5,713 nt of DNA from Dehalococcoidia bacterium (GCA_030635945.1 DAOVXW010000043.1:1-5713); one strand, 5' to 3'; numbered from the stretch's first letter, positions 1-5,713 are shown. Numbers and translations: made by a program. Notes: generated by a model not told the origin, from the letters alone.

Positions 1-2
1 CC

Positions 3-365
3 TGCAACCTTGAGCACAATACATCTGACCTGGTGGCCGAAAAGCTGGCACAGTTTCTGGAAAATCCGGTGGTTTGCCCGCATGGTAGCCCGATACCGGA
101 CAGCAGACTGAAGCTGCCTGAAACATCAGGAACACCAATAGATAACGTAATAAAAGGCAAAAAGGCTAGAATCGTAAGGATTACCAATGAGATTAACGCA
201 GAGCTTCTCCATTATCTGAACGAACTGGGCATAGTACCGGGAGCCGAGATAGAAGTTATCGAAAAAGCGTCATTTGACGGAACTACAACCATTAAAGCAG
301 GCGAATCTATTAAAGCTATCAGCGCAGATGTGGCCTCTTTCATTAAAGTAGAGCTGCTAACTTAG
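3..365 (+). CDS. DtxR-family metal-dependent transcriptional repressor with C-terminal FeoA/SH3-like domain (5' end missing)
   Basis: This is the 3' part of a repressor that binds DNA when loaded with Fe(II) or Mn(II) and controls metal uptake genes. The frame is open from base 3 back to the window edge, so the gene starts upstream; the GTG at 33 is only an internal valine codon. The first visible residues read CNLEH, matching the C-x-x-E-H metal-ligand segment of the DtxR dimerisation domain (DtxR C102, E105, H106). The family signature CPHGSPIP follows. After a linker, roughly the last 75 residues (from IDNVIKGKKARIV) form an FeoA/SH3-like domain with the usual LNELGIVPGAEIEV core, the optional third domain of DtxR proteins. 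The winged-helix DNA-binding domain lies outside the window, so I cannot tell an iron-type (IdeR/DtxR) from a manganese-type (MntR) protein. The gene converges on plsY with a 45-nt gap. The family call is firm; the metal is unknown. Confidence 0.9.
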   Translation, partial: CNLEHNTSDLVAEKLAQFLENPVVCPHGSPIPDSRLKLPETSGTPIDNVIKGKKARIVRITNEINAELLHYLNELGIVPGAEIEVIEKASFDGTTTIKAGESIKAISADVASFIKVELLT

Positions 366-410
366 ACTATCAGTCTTGCCAGTATATTATAAAAAGCTAT
401 TGTTTCTACC

Positions 411-1043
411 CTAAAACCTGTCCTTTATGTTGCGGCGCAGGATTAAATGTTTCCAGCTACCACTCTTGGTGCGCATCTCCTTTATTCTGGGTATATAGAG
501 GATGAAGGGTATAAGCAGCATTAAAGAAGAGTAAAGCACGTAATTACCGTTGCCGTAATAGAGCCAGGCTGTAAAAGGGAAGGTAAGAAGTCCAATGCTG
601 TAGCTGAGCGTGGGAAAGCGGGTCAGCAGTGTCAGCAATGCGAATAGGGGAAAAGCAATAGCCAGACCCCATGGCATAAAGAAGATAAGGGTGCCGATAA
701 GGGGAGCCCCTCCCTTGCCGCCGCGGAATTTGAGCCATACTGGGAAGCTGTGTCCTAGCACAACGACAACACCGGAGATAAGCTCGAGGGCTAGGGGAAC
801 TTCAAGACAGTAGCGGGCAATGGCGATAGCGGCTGCTCCCTTGCCTAAATCCATAAATAGAACAAGCAAACCATATAAAAAACCCACATTATAAAAGACG
901 TTCATGGCGCCCATATTACGGCTGCCCACCTGGCGGATATCTATCCCCTTGCGCAGGCGCCCAATGATATAGGCTGAGGGTATGGATCCCAGGAAATAAG
1001 CAGCTATTAAAGCGATGGTGATAGCCAGAGGTTCATTTAGCAT
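411..1043 (-). CDS. plsY: PlsY-type acyl-phosphate:glycerol-3-phosphate acyltransferase, variant motifs
   Basis: PlsY is a membrane enzyme that moves the acyl chain from acyl-phosphate to sn-glycerol-3-phosphate, giving lysophosphatidate, the first step of phospholipid synthesis in most bacteria. The 210-residue length is normal for the family and the protein is largely hydrophobic, with several membrane spans. Motif 1 is intact (GSIPSAYIIGR, residues 19-29, with S20 and R29), as is the DxxKG element (D65-G69). Motif 3 has G97, H98 and the FRGGKG run (106-111). Motif 2 is altered: the family's usual GSGNPGATN is GSRNMGAMN here (40-48), and motif 3 continues GGAP rather than GVAT. The C-terminus is basic and probably cytoplasmic. 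The ATG is supported by an AAAGGA ribosome site 8 nt upstream that overlaps the recJ stop, making this the last gene of the operon. The family is clear; full PlsY activity is inferred, and the changed motif leaves room for a specialised paralogue. Confidence 0.88.
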   Translation of the reverse strand: MLNEPLAITIALIAAYFLGSIPSAYIIGRLRKGIDIRQVGSRNMGAMNVFYNVGFLYGLLVLFMDLGKGAAAIAIARYCLEVPLALELISGVVVVLGHSFPVWLKFRGGKGGAPLIGTLIFFMPWGLAIAFPLFALLTLLTRFPTLSYSIGLLTFPFTAWLYYGNGNYVLYSSLMLLIPFILYIPRIKEMRTKSGSWKHLILRRNIKDRF

Positions 1044-1051
1044 CTAGACCG

Positions 1052-1057
1052 TCCTTT
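1052..1057 (-). promoter_or_regulatory. Ribosome binding site of plsY
   Basis: AAAGGA on the minus strand lies 8 nt before the ATG at 1043. Its first base is the last base of the recJ TGA stop (1059-1057). A ribosome ending recJ would cover this site, so translational coupling is likely. It also fixes the plsY start. Confidence 0.7.
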
Positions 1058-2745
1058 CAAGCCTGATTTACAGCCGCCAGATCCAGTATGTTGAGCCGCA
1101 GATTCTCATCCCCGCCCCATTTATTCAGTTCCAGATTATAGATGATATCAATACTGGATTTCATATCCGGCATGCGATTACCCAGTCCAAAGGCGACTGC
1201 ATCCCATGTTTTGTTGCAATGTTTGAGTTTCAACCTCAGATGGTCTCCATTATTACCCATAACACAGCAATCCGCAACATTTACAAATCGGCTGAGGAAG
1301 GTGGGCAGCGGATTACCCCTGCCAAACGGAGCCATTAATTGGATTGTCTCGAAGGTGTCATCATTCAACTCATCAAGCGTAACCTCGGTATCTATATCCA
1401 GTCGGGGGCGGAGGTCAATGCCGGATAGTTCGCTGGCTGCAAGCTGGCTGAGTTGTTGCTCCAGGAAGGCAAGATTTTCTGTCGGCAGGGTGAAACCGGC
1501 TGCCTGCGAATGACCGCCGAAATGAGTAAACAAGTTGCTAAACTTGCTTATAGCACGGATGATATCGAACTCCGGGATGCTGCGGCAACTGCCGGAACTG
1601 AACCTGTCGCCGATCCTGATGGCTATAACCGGGCGGTAATATTCAGAAGACAGCTTTCCGGCAATCAAACCGAGAATACCTCCCTGATAGTTGAAGTCGC
1701 TGACAATCAACAGCGGTGTAATGCCCTTTGACAGGACTTGTTCCCTGGCTTTAGTCAGGGCTATGCTGGTCAGTTTTTGGCGTTCCGTGTTCTTTTCTTC
1801 CAGGAAGAATGCCAGTTCCTGAGCCTCCTGCGGATTGTTTGTTGTCAAAAGCCTGTAGCTGACCATTGCATTTTCCAGCCTGCCGGCGGCATTGAGGCGC
1901 GGCGCCAGTATCCAGGAGATGTCTTCAGTACGGATACTGCCGGTGTCAAGTCTGGTGATTTCCGCCATTTCTTTGATGCCAAGCCTGGGAGACTCTTTAA
2001 ATGACTCTAATCCTCGCTTGACGAGATAACGGTTTTCTCCCAGCATTGGCATCATATCAGCCACGGTACCGAGGGCTACAAGGTCAAGAAAATTATCAAG
2101 CTGCTCCTCTTTGCACATACTTCGGTAAAGAGCCTGAAGCAATTTGAAAGCCACTCCCACGCCGGAAAGCTCGGAGAAAGGATAGCTGGAATCGTCTCTC
2201 TTGGGATCAATGATGGCGATTGCCGGCGGCAGCTCATCGAGGGGGGTGTGATGATCGGTAATTATTATATCAAGCCCCTTCTTTTTTGCCCTTTTAACCT
2301 GGGATACGCCGGTAACACCGCAATCAACCGTAATAACCAGGCTGATGCCCTGTTGCTGAAGCTTGTCGAGGGCAGAGTCGTTAAGACCGTGGCCTTCCTT
2401 CAGGCGGTGCGGGATATATGGTGTAACATTAGCTCCAAGCGCACCCAGCCCCTGGATCAGTAAAGTGGTGCCGGTGATGCCATCAACATCGAAATCACCG
2501 TAAATCGCTATATTCTCTGCCGAAAGTAATGCCTGATAGATTCTGGAGATGGCCGGATGTATGTCGGGTAGTAAATAGGGGTCGGCTGACAGGCGTTTAT
2601 CAGAGTTCAGGAATAAATCTATCTGGGATGGTTCGGTGATACCGCGATTATATAAAAGCTGGGATATCAGGGGTGGCAGATCCGGGGCAATGGCAGTATA
2701 TTCCGCTGGAACGGGCGGCAGAAGATTCCAGCGATAGTGGTTCAA
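1057..2745 (-). CDS. recJ: Single-stranded-DNA-specific 5'-3' exonuclease RecJ
   Basis: RecJ degrades single-stranded DNA 5' to 3' in recombination, mismatch and base-excision repair, using Mn or Mg. The 562 residues cover the usual RecJ core. The DHH phosphoesterase domain shows YGDFDVDGITGT (82-93, metal-binding D84, D86, D88), DCG (141-143), the name-giving DHH at 164-166 and LGTVADMMPMLGENR (225-239). Next come APRLNAAGRL (281-290) and the DHHA1 domain with GGHSQAAGF (410-418). An OB-fold-like C-terminal domain includes APFGRGNPLPTF (472-483). All the expected catalytic residues are present. The start is TTG: GAGGAG lies 5 nt upstream and the next Met is only at residue 210. The start lies 2 nt after the fabF stop and the end 13 nt before plsY, so it is the middle gene of a three-gene operon. 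The identification is secure; its placement between two lipid genes is unexplained. Confidence 0.97.
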   Translation of the reverse strand: MNHYRWNLLPPVPAEYTAIAPDLPPLISQLLYNRGITEPSQIDLFLNSDKRLSADPYLLPDIHPAISRIYQALLSAENIAIYGDFDVDGITGTTLLIQGLGALGANVTPYIPHRLKEGHGLNDSALDKLQQQGISLVITVDCGVTGVSQVKRAKKKGLDIIITDHHTPLDELPPAIAIIDPKRDDSSYPFSELSGVGVAFKLLQALYRSMCKEEQLDNFLDLVALGTVADMMPMLGENRYLVKRGLESFKESPRLGIKEMAEITRLDTGSIRTEDISWILAPRLNAAGRLENAMVSYRLLTTNNPQEAQELAFFLEEKNTERQKLTSIALTKAREQVLSKGITPLLIVSDFNYQGGILGLIAGKLSSEYYRPVIAIRIGDRFSSGSCRSIPEFDIIRAISKFSNLFTHFGGHSQAAGFTLPTENLAFLEQQLSQLAASELSGIDLRPRLDIDTEVTLDELNDDTFETIQLMAPFGRGNPLPTFLSRFVNVADCCVMGNNGDHLRLKLKHCNKTWDAVAFGLGNRMPDMKSSIDIIYNLELNKWGGDENLRLNILDLAAVNQA

Positions 2746-2747
2746 GC

Positions 2748-4001
2748 CTACTCCTCTTCATACTTCTTGAATATAAGGGTTGAATTATGGCCGCCGAAGC
2801 CAAAGGAATTGGAAAGGGCGATTTTAACCGGGGTATGGCGGGCTACATGGGGTACATAATCCAGATCGCATTTGGGATCGGGGTGGGTGAGATTTATCGT
2901 TGGCGGTATGATGCCATTCTGTATAGTCTTTATGCATATAGCCGCCTCGATAGCACCGGCACCACCTATCAGGTGGCCTGTCATTGATTTTGTAGAGCTT
3001 ATCGGGACTTTATAAGCATTATCACCGAAGACGGTCTTTATGGCGATGGTTTCCGTTTTGTCGTTTAGCGGTGTTGATGTACCGTGGGCATTAACGTAGT
3101 CAATATCAGTAGAGCATAAACCGGCTTTATTAATGGCAACCTGCATTGACCTGGCGGCACCGTTACCATCTTCAACGGGTTTTGTAACATGGAAGGCATC
3201 GGCACTGGCGCCGTAAGAAAAAACTTCTGCCAGGATATCGGCGCCTCGCTTGAGGGCATGATCATAATTTTCCAGAACCAGAACGGTAGCTCCTTCGCTT
3301 ATGACGAATCCATCCCGCTCAATATCAAAGGGGCGGGAGGCTTGCTGCGGTGAATCGTTTCTGGTTGACAGGGCTTTAAGGGCAATGAAAGCGGTAAAGC
3401 CCATCGGGCTCATTATTGATTCACTGCCACCGGCGAACATGGCTATAGCATCGCCACGCTTTATGAAATCATAGGCGGCGCCTATGGCATCCGAACCGCT
3501 GGAACAGGCGGTGGTGGTACACAGGTTGGGACCTTTAAGACCCAGTGCAATTGATACTTGGGCGGCAGCTATATCGGCAATCATCATAGGTGTAAGGAAA
3601 GGGCTTACTCTGTCTGGGCCCTTTTCTAAAAAGATCTTCATCTGGGTAAACAGGGTTGTCAAGCCGCCGATAGCGCTACCGATGATAGTACCTATATCAT
3701 TCTGGTTATCTGAACATATCTTTATACCGGAATTCTCCATCGCCTGGTGAGCGGCTGCAATTGCCAACTGAGCGAAGCGGTCCATGTGGCGGGCTTCCTT
3801 GCGGTTCATATGATCGGTGGCTTCAAAGCCTTTGACCTCGCCGCCGAATTTGGTATTAATTTCATGGGGATCGAAGAGGGTGACGTAATCAATACCTGAT
3901 TTACCGGCAACCAAGTTTTCCCAGGTCGTAGACATATCCAGACCTAATGGGTTCAGTGTGCCTATTCCGGTAACAACAACTCTAGTGCTTTCGTAAGTCA
4001 T
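2748..4001 (-). CDS. fabF: Beta-ketoacyl-ACP synthase II (KAS II), FabF
   Basis: FabF condenses malonyl-ACP with acyl-ACP in the elongation cycle of type II fatty-acid synthesis, in the cytoplasm. The 417 residues are close to the E. coli length of about 412. The N-terminus has the standard VVVTGIGTLNPLG (8-20). The nucleophile is C166 in TTACSSGSDA. The two catalytic histidines are H306 in NAHGTSTPLND and H343 in SMTGHLIGGAGAIEA, with the conserved Lys at 338. The glycine-rich NSFGFGGHNS (398-407) closes the active site. This C-H-H triad marks a working condensing enzyme rather than a chain-length-factor homologue, and the elongation-type histidines separate it from FabH. The ATG is the only reasonable start: an in-frame TAG lies 12 nt upstream and no other start codon precedes VVVTG. 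No Shine-Dalgarno sequence precedes it. It is the first gene of the fabF-recJ-plsY operon. No acpP sits beside it, unlike many bacteria. Confidence 0.97.
   Translation of the reverse strand: MTYESTRVVVTGIGTLNPLGLDMSTTWENLVAGKSGIDYVTLFDPHEINTKFGGEVKGFEATDHMNRKEARHMDRFAQLAIAAAHQAMENSGIKICSDNQNDIGTIIGSAIGGLTTLFTQMKIFLEKGPDRVSPFLTPMMIADIAAAQVSIALGLKGPNLCTTTACSSGSDAIGAAYDFIKRGDAIAMFAGGSESIMSPMGFTAFIALKALSTRNDSPQQASRPFDIERDGFVISEGATVLVLENYDHALKRGADILAEVFSYGASADAFHVTKPVEDGNGAARSMQVAINKAGLCSTDIDYVNAHGTSTPLNDKTETIAIKTVFGDNAYKVPISSTKSMTGHLIGGAGAIEAAICIKTIQNGIIPPTINLTHPDPKCDLDYVPHVARHTPVKIALSNSFGFGGHNSTLIFKKYEEE
2751..2756 (-). promoter_or_regulatory. Ribosome binding site of recJ, inside the fabF 3' end
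   Basis: GAGGAG on the minus strand is made by the last two Glu codons of fabF. It is followed by the fabF TAG stop, then GC, then the TTG start of recJ, giving a 5-nt spacer. The strong, well-placed site is what supports the unusual TTG start, and it implies that recJ translation depends on ribosomes ending fabF. Confidence 0.8.
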
Positions 4002-4036
4002 TATAAAACGCTAAAAGAGCAATAAATGCTATGATA

Positions 4037-4065
4037 TTTATAACATAATTTGAGCGTTCCTGCAA
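4037..4065 (-). promoter_or_regulatory. Predicted sigma-70-type promoter of the fabF-recJ-plsY operon
   Basis: On the minus strand a -35-like TTGCAG (4065-4060) is followed by an exact 17-nt spacer and TATAAA (4042-4037). A TG one base upstream of the -10 gives an extended -10 (TGTTATAAA). Transcription would begin near 4030, leaving a leader of about 29 nt that is AT-rich and has no Shine-Dalgarno sequence before the fabF ATG. The -10 match is good and the -35 match moderate (only TTG agrees clearly). This is the only good promoter candidate I see ahead of the operon. Confidence 0.6.
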
Positions 4066-4089
4066 GAATGGGGGTTCGTTTGTTATAAT
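4060..4089 (+). promoter_or_regulatory. Predicted sigma-70-type promoter of mtaB
   Basis: A perfect TATAAT lies at 4084-4089, preceded by TG at 4081-4082, forming an extended -10. The best -35 position, CTGCAA at 4060-4065 with an 18-nt spacer, is a weak match, so the extended -10 probably carries much of the strength. The start of transcription would be near 4096, giving a leader of about 30 nt. The same six base pairs, read on the other strand, form the fabF -35. Confidence 0.6.
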
Positions 4090-4108
4090 TCAAGTATAGC
4101 TGAATTAT
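4085..4108. repeat. 7-bp perfect inverted repeat over the mtaB promoter start region
   Basis: ATAATTC (4085-4091) and GAATTAT (4102-4108) are exact reverse complements with a 10-nt centre. The left arm lies in the -10 box and the right arm lies downstream of the predicted transcription start. The position is that of an operator for a dimeric repressor. In AT-rich intergenic DNA a 7-bp repeat can also arise by chance, so the operator role is only a suggestion. Confidence 0.35.
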
Positions 4109-4125
4109 GTGAAAAGAGATTTTAA

Positions 4126-5397
4126 GTGAGCATGAAATCTAAAAGCAAAAGAGTTAAAATTGATGCTCTTGGCTGCAAACTGAATCAGGCTGAAACAGAG
4201 CTAATGGCAGAGCAGTTTGTTAAGGCGGGATACAGGCTGACTGCATCGATTGATAAAGCAGATGTCTATGTATTGAATACCTGCACCGTAACCCATATTG
4301 CCGACCGAAAATCACGCCACCTGCTGCGGATGGCTCGCCGACGCAATGCCGAAGCTGTCATAGTTGCTACCGGCTGCTATGCCCAGCGTACCCGTCAGGA
4401 GCTGGCTGATATCGATGGGATTAATATGGTACTTGAGAATGATAAAAAAATGAATATAGTGCAATTGCTGGAAGCGGAGGGTTGCCTGGATGTATCGGAT
4501 TGTAACGGGGGAGATTTAAAGGTAGAACGTGAAAGCGGCACCAGAAACCGGGCTTTTATCAAAGCGCAGGACGGCTGTAATAACTGCTGTACTTATTGCA
4601 TTGTGCCTGTGGTAAGGGGACGGGAAGAAAGCCTGCCGGCCGAGGATATCATCACCAGGGTTAGAGACAGGATAATTTGCGGTTATAAAGAGGTGGTGCT
4701 TACCGGCACCGAGATTGGCTCTTACAGCTTTAATGAGATTGATTTAAACAGGTTGGTTGAGAAGATTTTAGATGAAACCGATATCGTAAGATTGAGACTG
4801 TCATCGCTCCAGCCCCACCATATCACGCCGCAGTTGATGCAGTCGTGGCGTAATACGAGGTTATGCCCCCATTTGCATCTCTCCCTTCAGAGCGGCAGTG
4901 ATAGCGTTCTAAGGCGGATGGGACGCCGTTATTCAGCTAAAGAATATGATGAGGCGGTGTCTCTAATCCGCTCCATAATACCGGAAGCAGCTATTACCAC
5001 AGATATTATCGTTGGTTTCCCCGGCGAAAGCGATGATGAGTTTGAAGAAAGTTACAGATTCTGCAAAGAGATGGATTTTACCCGTATCCACGTCTTCACT
5101 TTTTCCCCGCGCCCCGGCACACAGGCGGCTGAAATGGAGGAGCAGGTAAGCTCTATAGTTAAAAAGGAGCGAAGCCGCAAAATGCTGGCTCTGGCTGAAG
5201 AAAGCGCCGCTAACTTCAGAAAGCGGTTTATGGGCAGAACGATGCCCGTACTGTGGGAACAAAAAACCAACAGAATCTGGTCCGGGCTTACCACTAACTA
5301 CATAAAGGTATATACAAAGAGCAGTGAGGATTTAATAGATCAGATAACCGAAGTAAAACTGGAGAAGATATACAAAGATGGGGTTTGGGGTAAATGA
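4126..5397 (+). CDS. mtaB: MtaB-type tRNA (N6-threonylcarbamoyladenosine(37)-C2)-methylthiotransferase
   Basis: This radical-SAM enzyme adds a methylthio group to t6A37 of ANN-decoding tRNAs (ms2t6A), which helps accurate decoding. It carries two iron-sulfur clusters. The N-terminal UPF0004 domain supplies C17 (GCKLNQAETE), C53 (NTCTVTHIADRKSR) and C84 (TGCYAQ). The radical-SAM cluster uses C151, C155 and C158 in DGCNNCCTYC, followed by IVPVVRGRE. Other family elements are LRLSSLQP (223-230), HLSLQSGSDSVLRRMGR (251-267), TDIIVGFPGE (292-301) and FTFSPRPGT (324-332). The last 55 or so residues form a TRAM-like RNA-binding domain. The GCKxNQxETE and NTCTVT...D.KSR wording fits MtaB/YqeV rather than MiaB or RimO. 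An extra Cys (C154) sits beside C155, where other members often have an aromatic or basic residue. I chose GTG at 4126 because AGAG lies 7 nt upstream; ATG at 4132 is the alternative. It is divergent from fabF. The subtype call is likely but rests on motifs. Confidence 0.92.
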   Translation: MSMKSKSKRVKIDALGCKLNQAETELMAEQFVKAGYRLTASIDKADVYVLNTCTVTHIADRKSRHLLRMARRRNAEAVIVATGCYAQRTRQELADIDGINMVLENDKKMNIVQLLEAEGCLDVSDCNGGDLKVERESGTRNRAFIKAQDGCNNCCTYCIVPVVRGREESLPAEDIITRVRDRIICGYKEVVLTGTEIGSYSFNEIDLNRLVEKILDETDIVRLRLSSLQPHHITPQLMQSWRNTRLCPHLHLSLQSGSDSVLRRMGRRYSAKEYDEAVSLIRSIIPEAAITTDIIVGFPGESDDEFEESYRFCKEMDFTRIHVFTFSPRPGTQAAEMEEQVSSIVKKERSRKMLALAEESAANFRKRFMGRTMPVLWEQKTNRIWSGLTTNYIKVYTKSSEDLIDQITEVKLEKIYKDGVWGK

Positions 5398-5408
5398 ACT
5401 TCGGTTAT
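5344..5408. repeat. Perfect 11-bp inverted repeat at the mtaB/M48 convergent junction
   Basis: ATAACCGAAGT (5344-5354), inside the last codons of mtaB, is the exact reverse complement of ACTTCGGTTAT (5398-5408). The second copy starts right after the mtaB stop and covers the stop codon of the opposing gene. The 43-nt interval would be the loop. Either transcript reading through could fold here. Neither strand has a U-run after the stem, so it does not look like a standard intrinsic terminator. It may be a bidirectional 3'-end structure or may be chance. Confidence 0.6.
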
Positions 5409-5713
5409 TCTTCGGGTTTGTGAAAGTAATCGTAAACTTCCAGCAGAAGCCCGAGCGGGGGGTGAGTTAACCTGCTGATGGCTATATCTATAAATCCCGG
5501 ATTGGGATGCTTGGCTTTTATTGCCTGGCGTGCAGCCAGAAATCTTTCTTTACCCATTTGAGTAATTGCATAGAAATCTGCACTGCCCTCTAAATACCAC
5601 GATGAACCGATAAACATTGCCAGAGATAATACGAATGGTATAAAGCCAAGCGCTAGATTTAATAGAATTGTGGAATCTAAAGTTGTAATAAAAAGCAGAA
5701 ATACAATTACAGC
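5405..5713 (-). CDS. C-terminal part of an M48-like (HtpX/Ste24-type) membrane zinc metallopeptidase (5' end missing)
   Basis: The reading frame stays open to the window end, beyond the internal ATG at 5617, so only the last 102 residues are visible. They begin with about 33 strongly hydrophobic residues, probably one or two membrane spans. Then comes LEGSADFYA (41-49 of the visible part), which fits the M48 ExxAD motif, where the Glu (E42) is the third zinc ligand and the Asp (D46) is conserved. Further on, LTHPPLG (82-88) matches the THPP element close to the C-terminus of HtpX-type peptidases. The order membrane span, ExxAD, helix, THPP is that of M48. The HExxH site must lie outside the window. 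The sequence around the motif (SSWYLEGSAD) is diverged from the usual SRxREYxAD, so this is probably not canonical HtpX. It converges on mtaB with a 7-nt gap. The family call is moderately sure; the substrate is unknown. Confidence 0.68.
   Translation of the reverse strand, partial: AVIVFLLFITTLDSTILLNLALGFIPFVLSLAMFIGSSWYLEGSADFYAITQMGKERFLAARQAIKAKHPNPGFIDIAISRLTHPPLGLLLEVYDYFHKPEE

Noticed and set aside
33..365. A complete 110-residue protein starting at the GTG at 33
   Set aside because: The same frame is open back to base 3 and encodes CNLEH metal ligands of DtxR before this codon, so the GTG is an internal valine of a truncated gene.
364..376. Small hairpin AGACT-ATC-AGTCT at the end of the DtxR gene as a terminator
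   Set aside because: The stem is only 5 bp and AT-rich, with no following U-run on the plus strand. The 366-410 gap holds no convincing terminator for either convergent gene.
385..420. Possible minus-strand terminator after plsY (weak GUUUU/GAAAC stem, then a CTTTTT run)
   Set aside because: The stem is about 4 bp plus a wobble pair with no GC-rich core, and the T-run is separated from it. The evidence is too weak to annotate.
1142..2463. Several plus-strand open frames of 71 to 123 codons opposite recJ
   Set aside because: They lie antisense to a fully conserved recJ, have no recognisable domains, and are explained by codon bias of the real gene.
4002..4125. Riboswitch or small RNA in the divergent intergenic region
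   Set aside because: The predicted leaders are only about 30 nt each and AT-rich, too short for a known aptamer. The visible structure is better explained as promoter and operator-like repeats.
4963..5294. Two minus-strand open frames of 80 and 99 codons opposite mtaB
   Set aside because: They overlap each other and the conserved radical-SAM/TRAM part of mtaB, with no family features of their own.
5615..5617. ATG at 5617 as the start of a small 70-residue protein
   Set aside because: The frame continues upstream without a stop to the window end through a hydrophobic membrane segment expected just before the M48 ExxAD motif.

Overview
This window looks like ordinary bacterial chromosome with moderate GC content. 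It is tightly packed, with intergenic gaps from 2 to 124 bp. It holds five protein genes, two of which are cut by the window edges. I see no RNA gene, mobile element, CRISPR array or integrase. The protein style (DtxR regulator with a CPHG...PIP segment and a fused FeoA domain, a variant PlsY, a compact RecJ starting at TTG) would fit an anaerobic Chloroflexota/Dehalococcoidia-like bacterium. That placement is a low-confidence guess from protein character, not a demonstrated assignment.

Layout from left to right. (1) The 3' part of a DtxR-family metal-dependent repressor runs on the + strand to 365. (2) It converges on a three-gene minus-strand operon, fabF (4001-2748), recJ (2745-1057) and plsY (1043-411). 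The genes are separated by only 2 and 13 nt. The ribosome binding sites of recJ and plsY lie across the end or stop of the gene before them, so translation is probably coupled. (3) A 124-bp divergent intergenic region (4002-4125) carries two opposed extended -10 promoters. One serves fabF-recJ-plsY and the other serves mtaB, and they appear to share one near-palindromic -35 hexamer. (4) mtaB (4126-5397, +) encodes a radical-SAM tRNA methylthiotransferase. (5) It converges, 7 nt apart, on the 3' part of an M48-type membrane metallopeptidase (minus strand, 5713-5405, cut by the window end).

How the genes work together: FabF elongates acyl-ACP and PlsY uses acyl-phosphate made from that pool to start phospholipid synthesis, so the operon brackets membrane-lipid supply. 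RecJ, a 5'-3' single-strand DNA exonuclease used in repair, sits between them with no obvious mechanistic tie. MtaB modifies the t6A37 base of ANN-decoding tRNAs. The shared promoter architecture could link its expression to the lipid/repair operon, but this is inferred.

I found no clearly undescribed system. The most useful observations are the shared -35 divergent promoter with three copies of a YATAATTYRAG-like motif, the perfect 11-bp inverted repeat at the mtaB/M48 convergent junction, the altered substrate-binding motifs of PlsY, and the fabF-recJ-plsY operon order.
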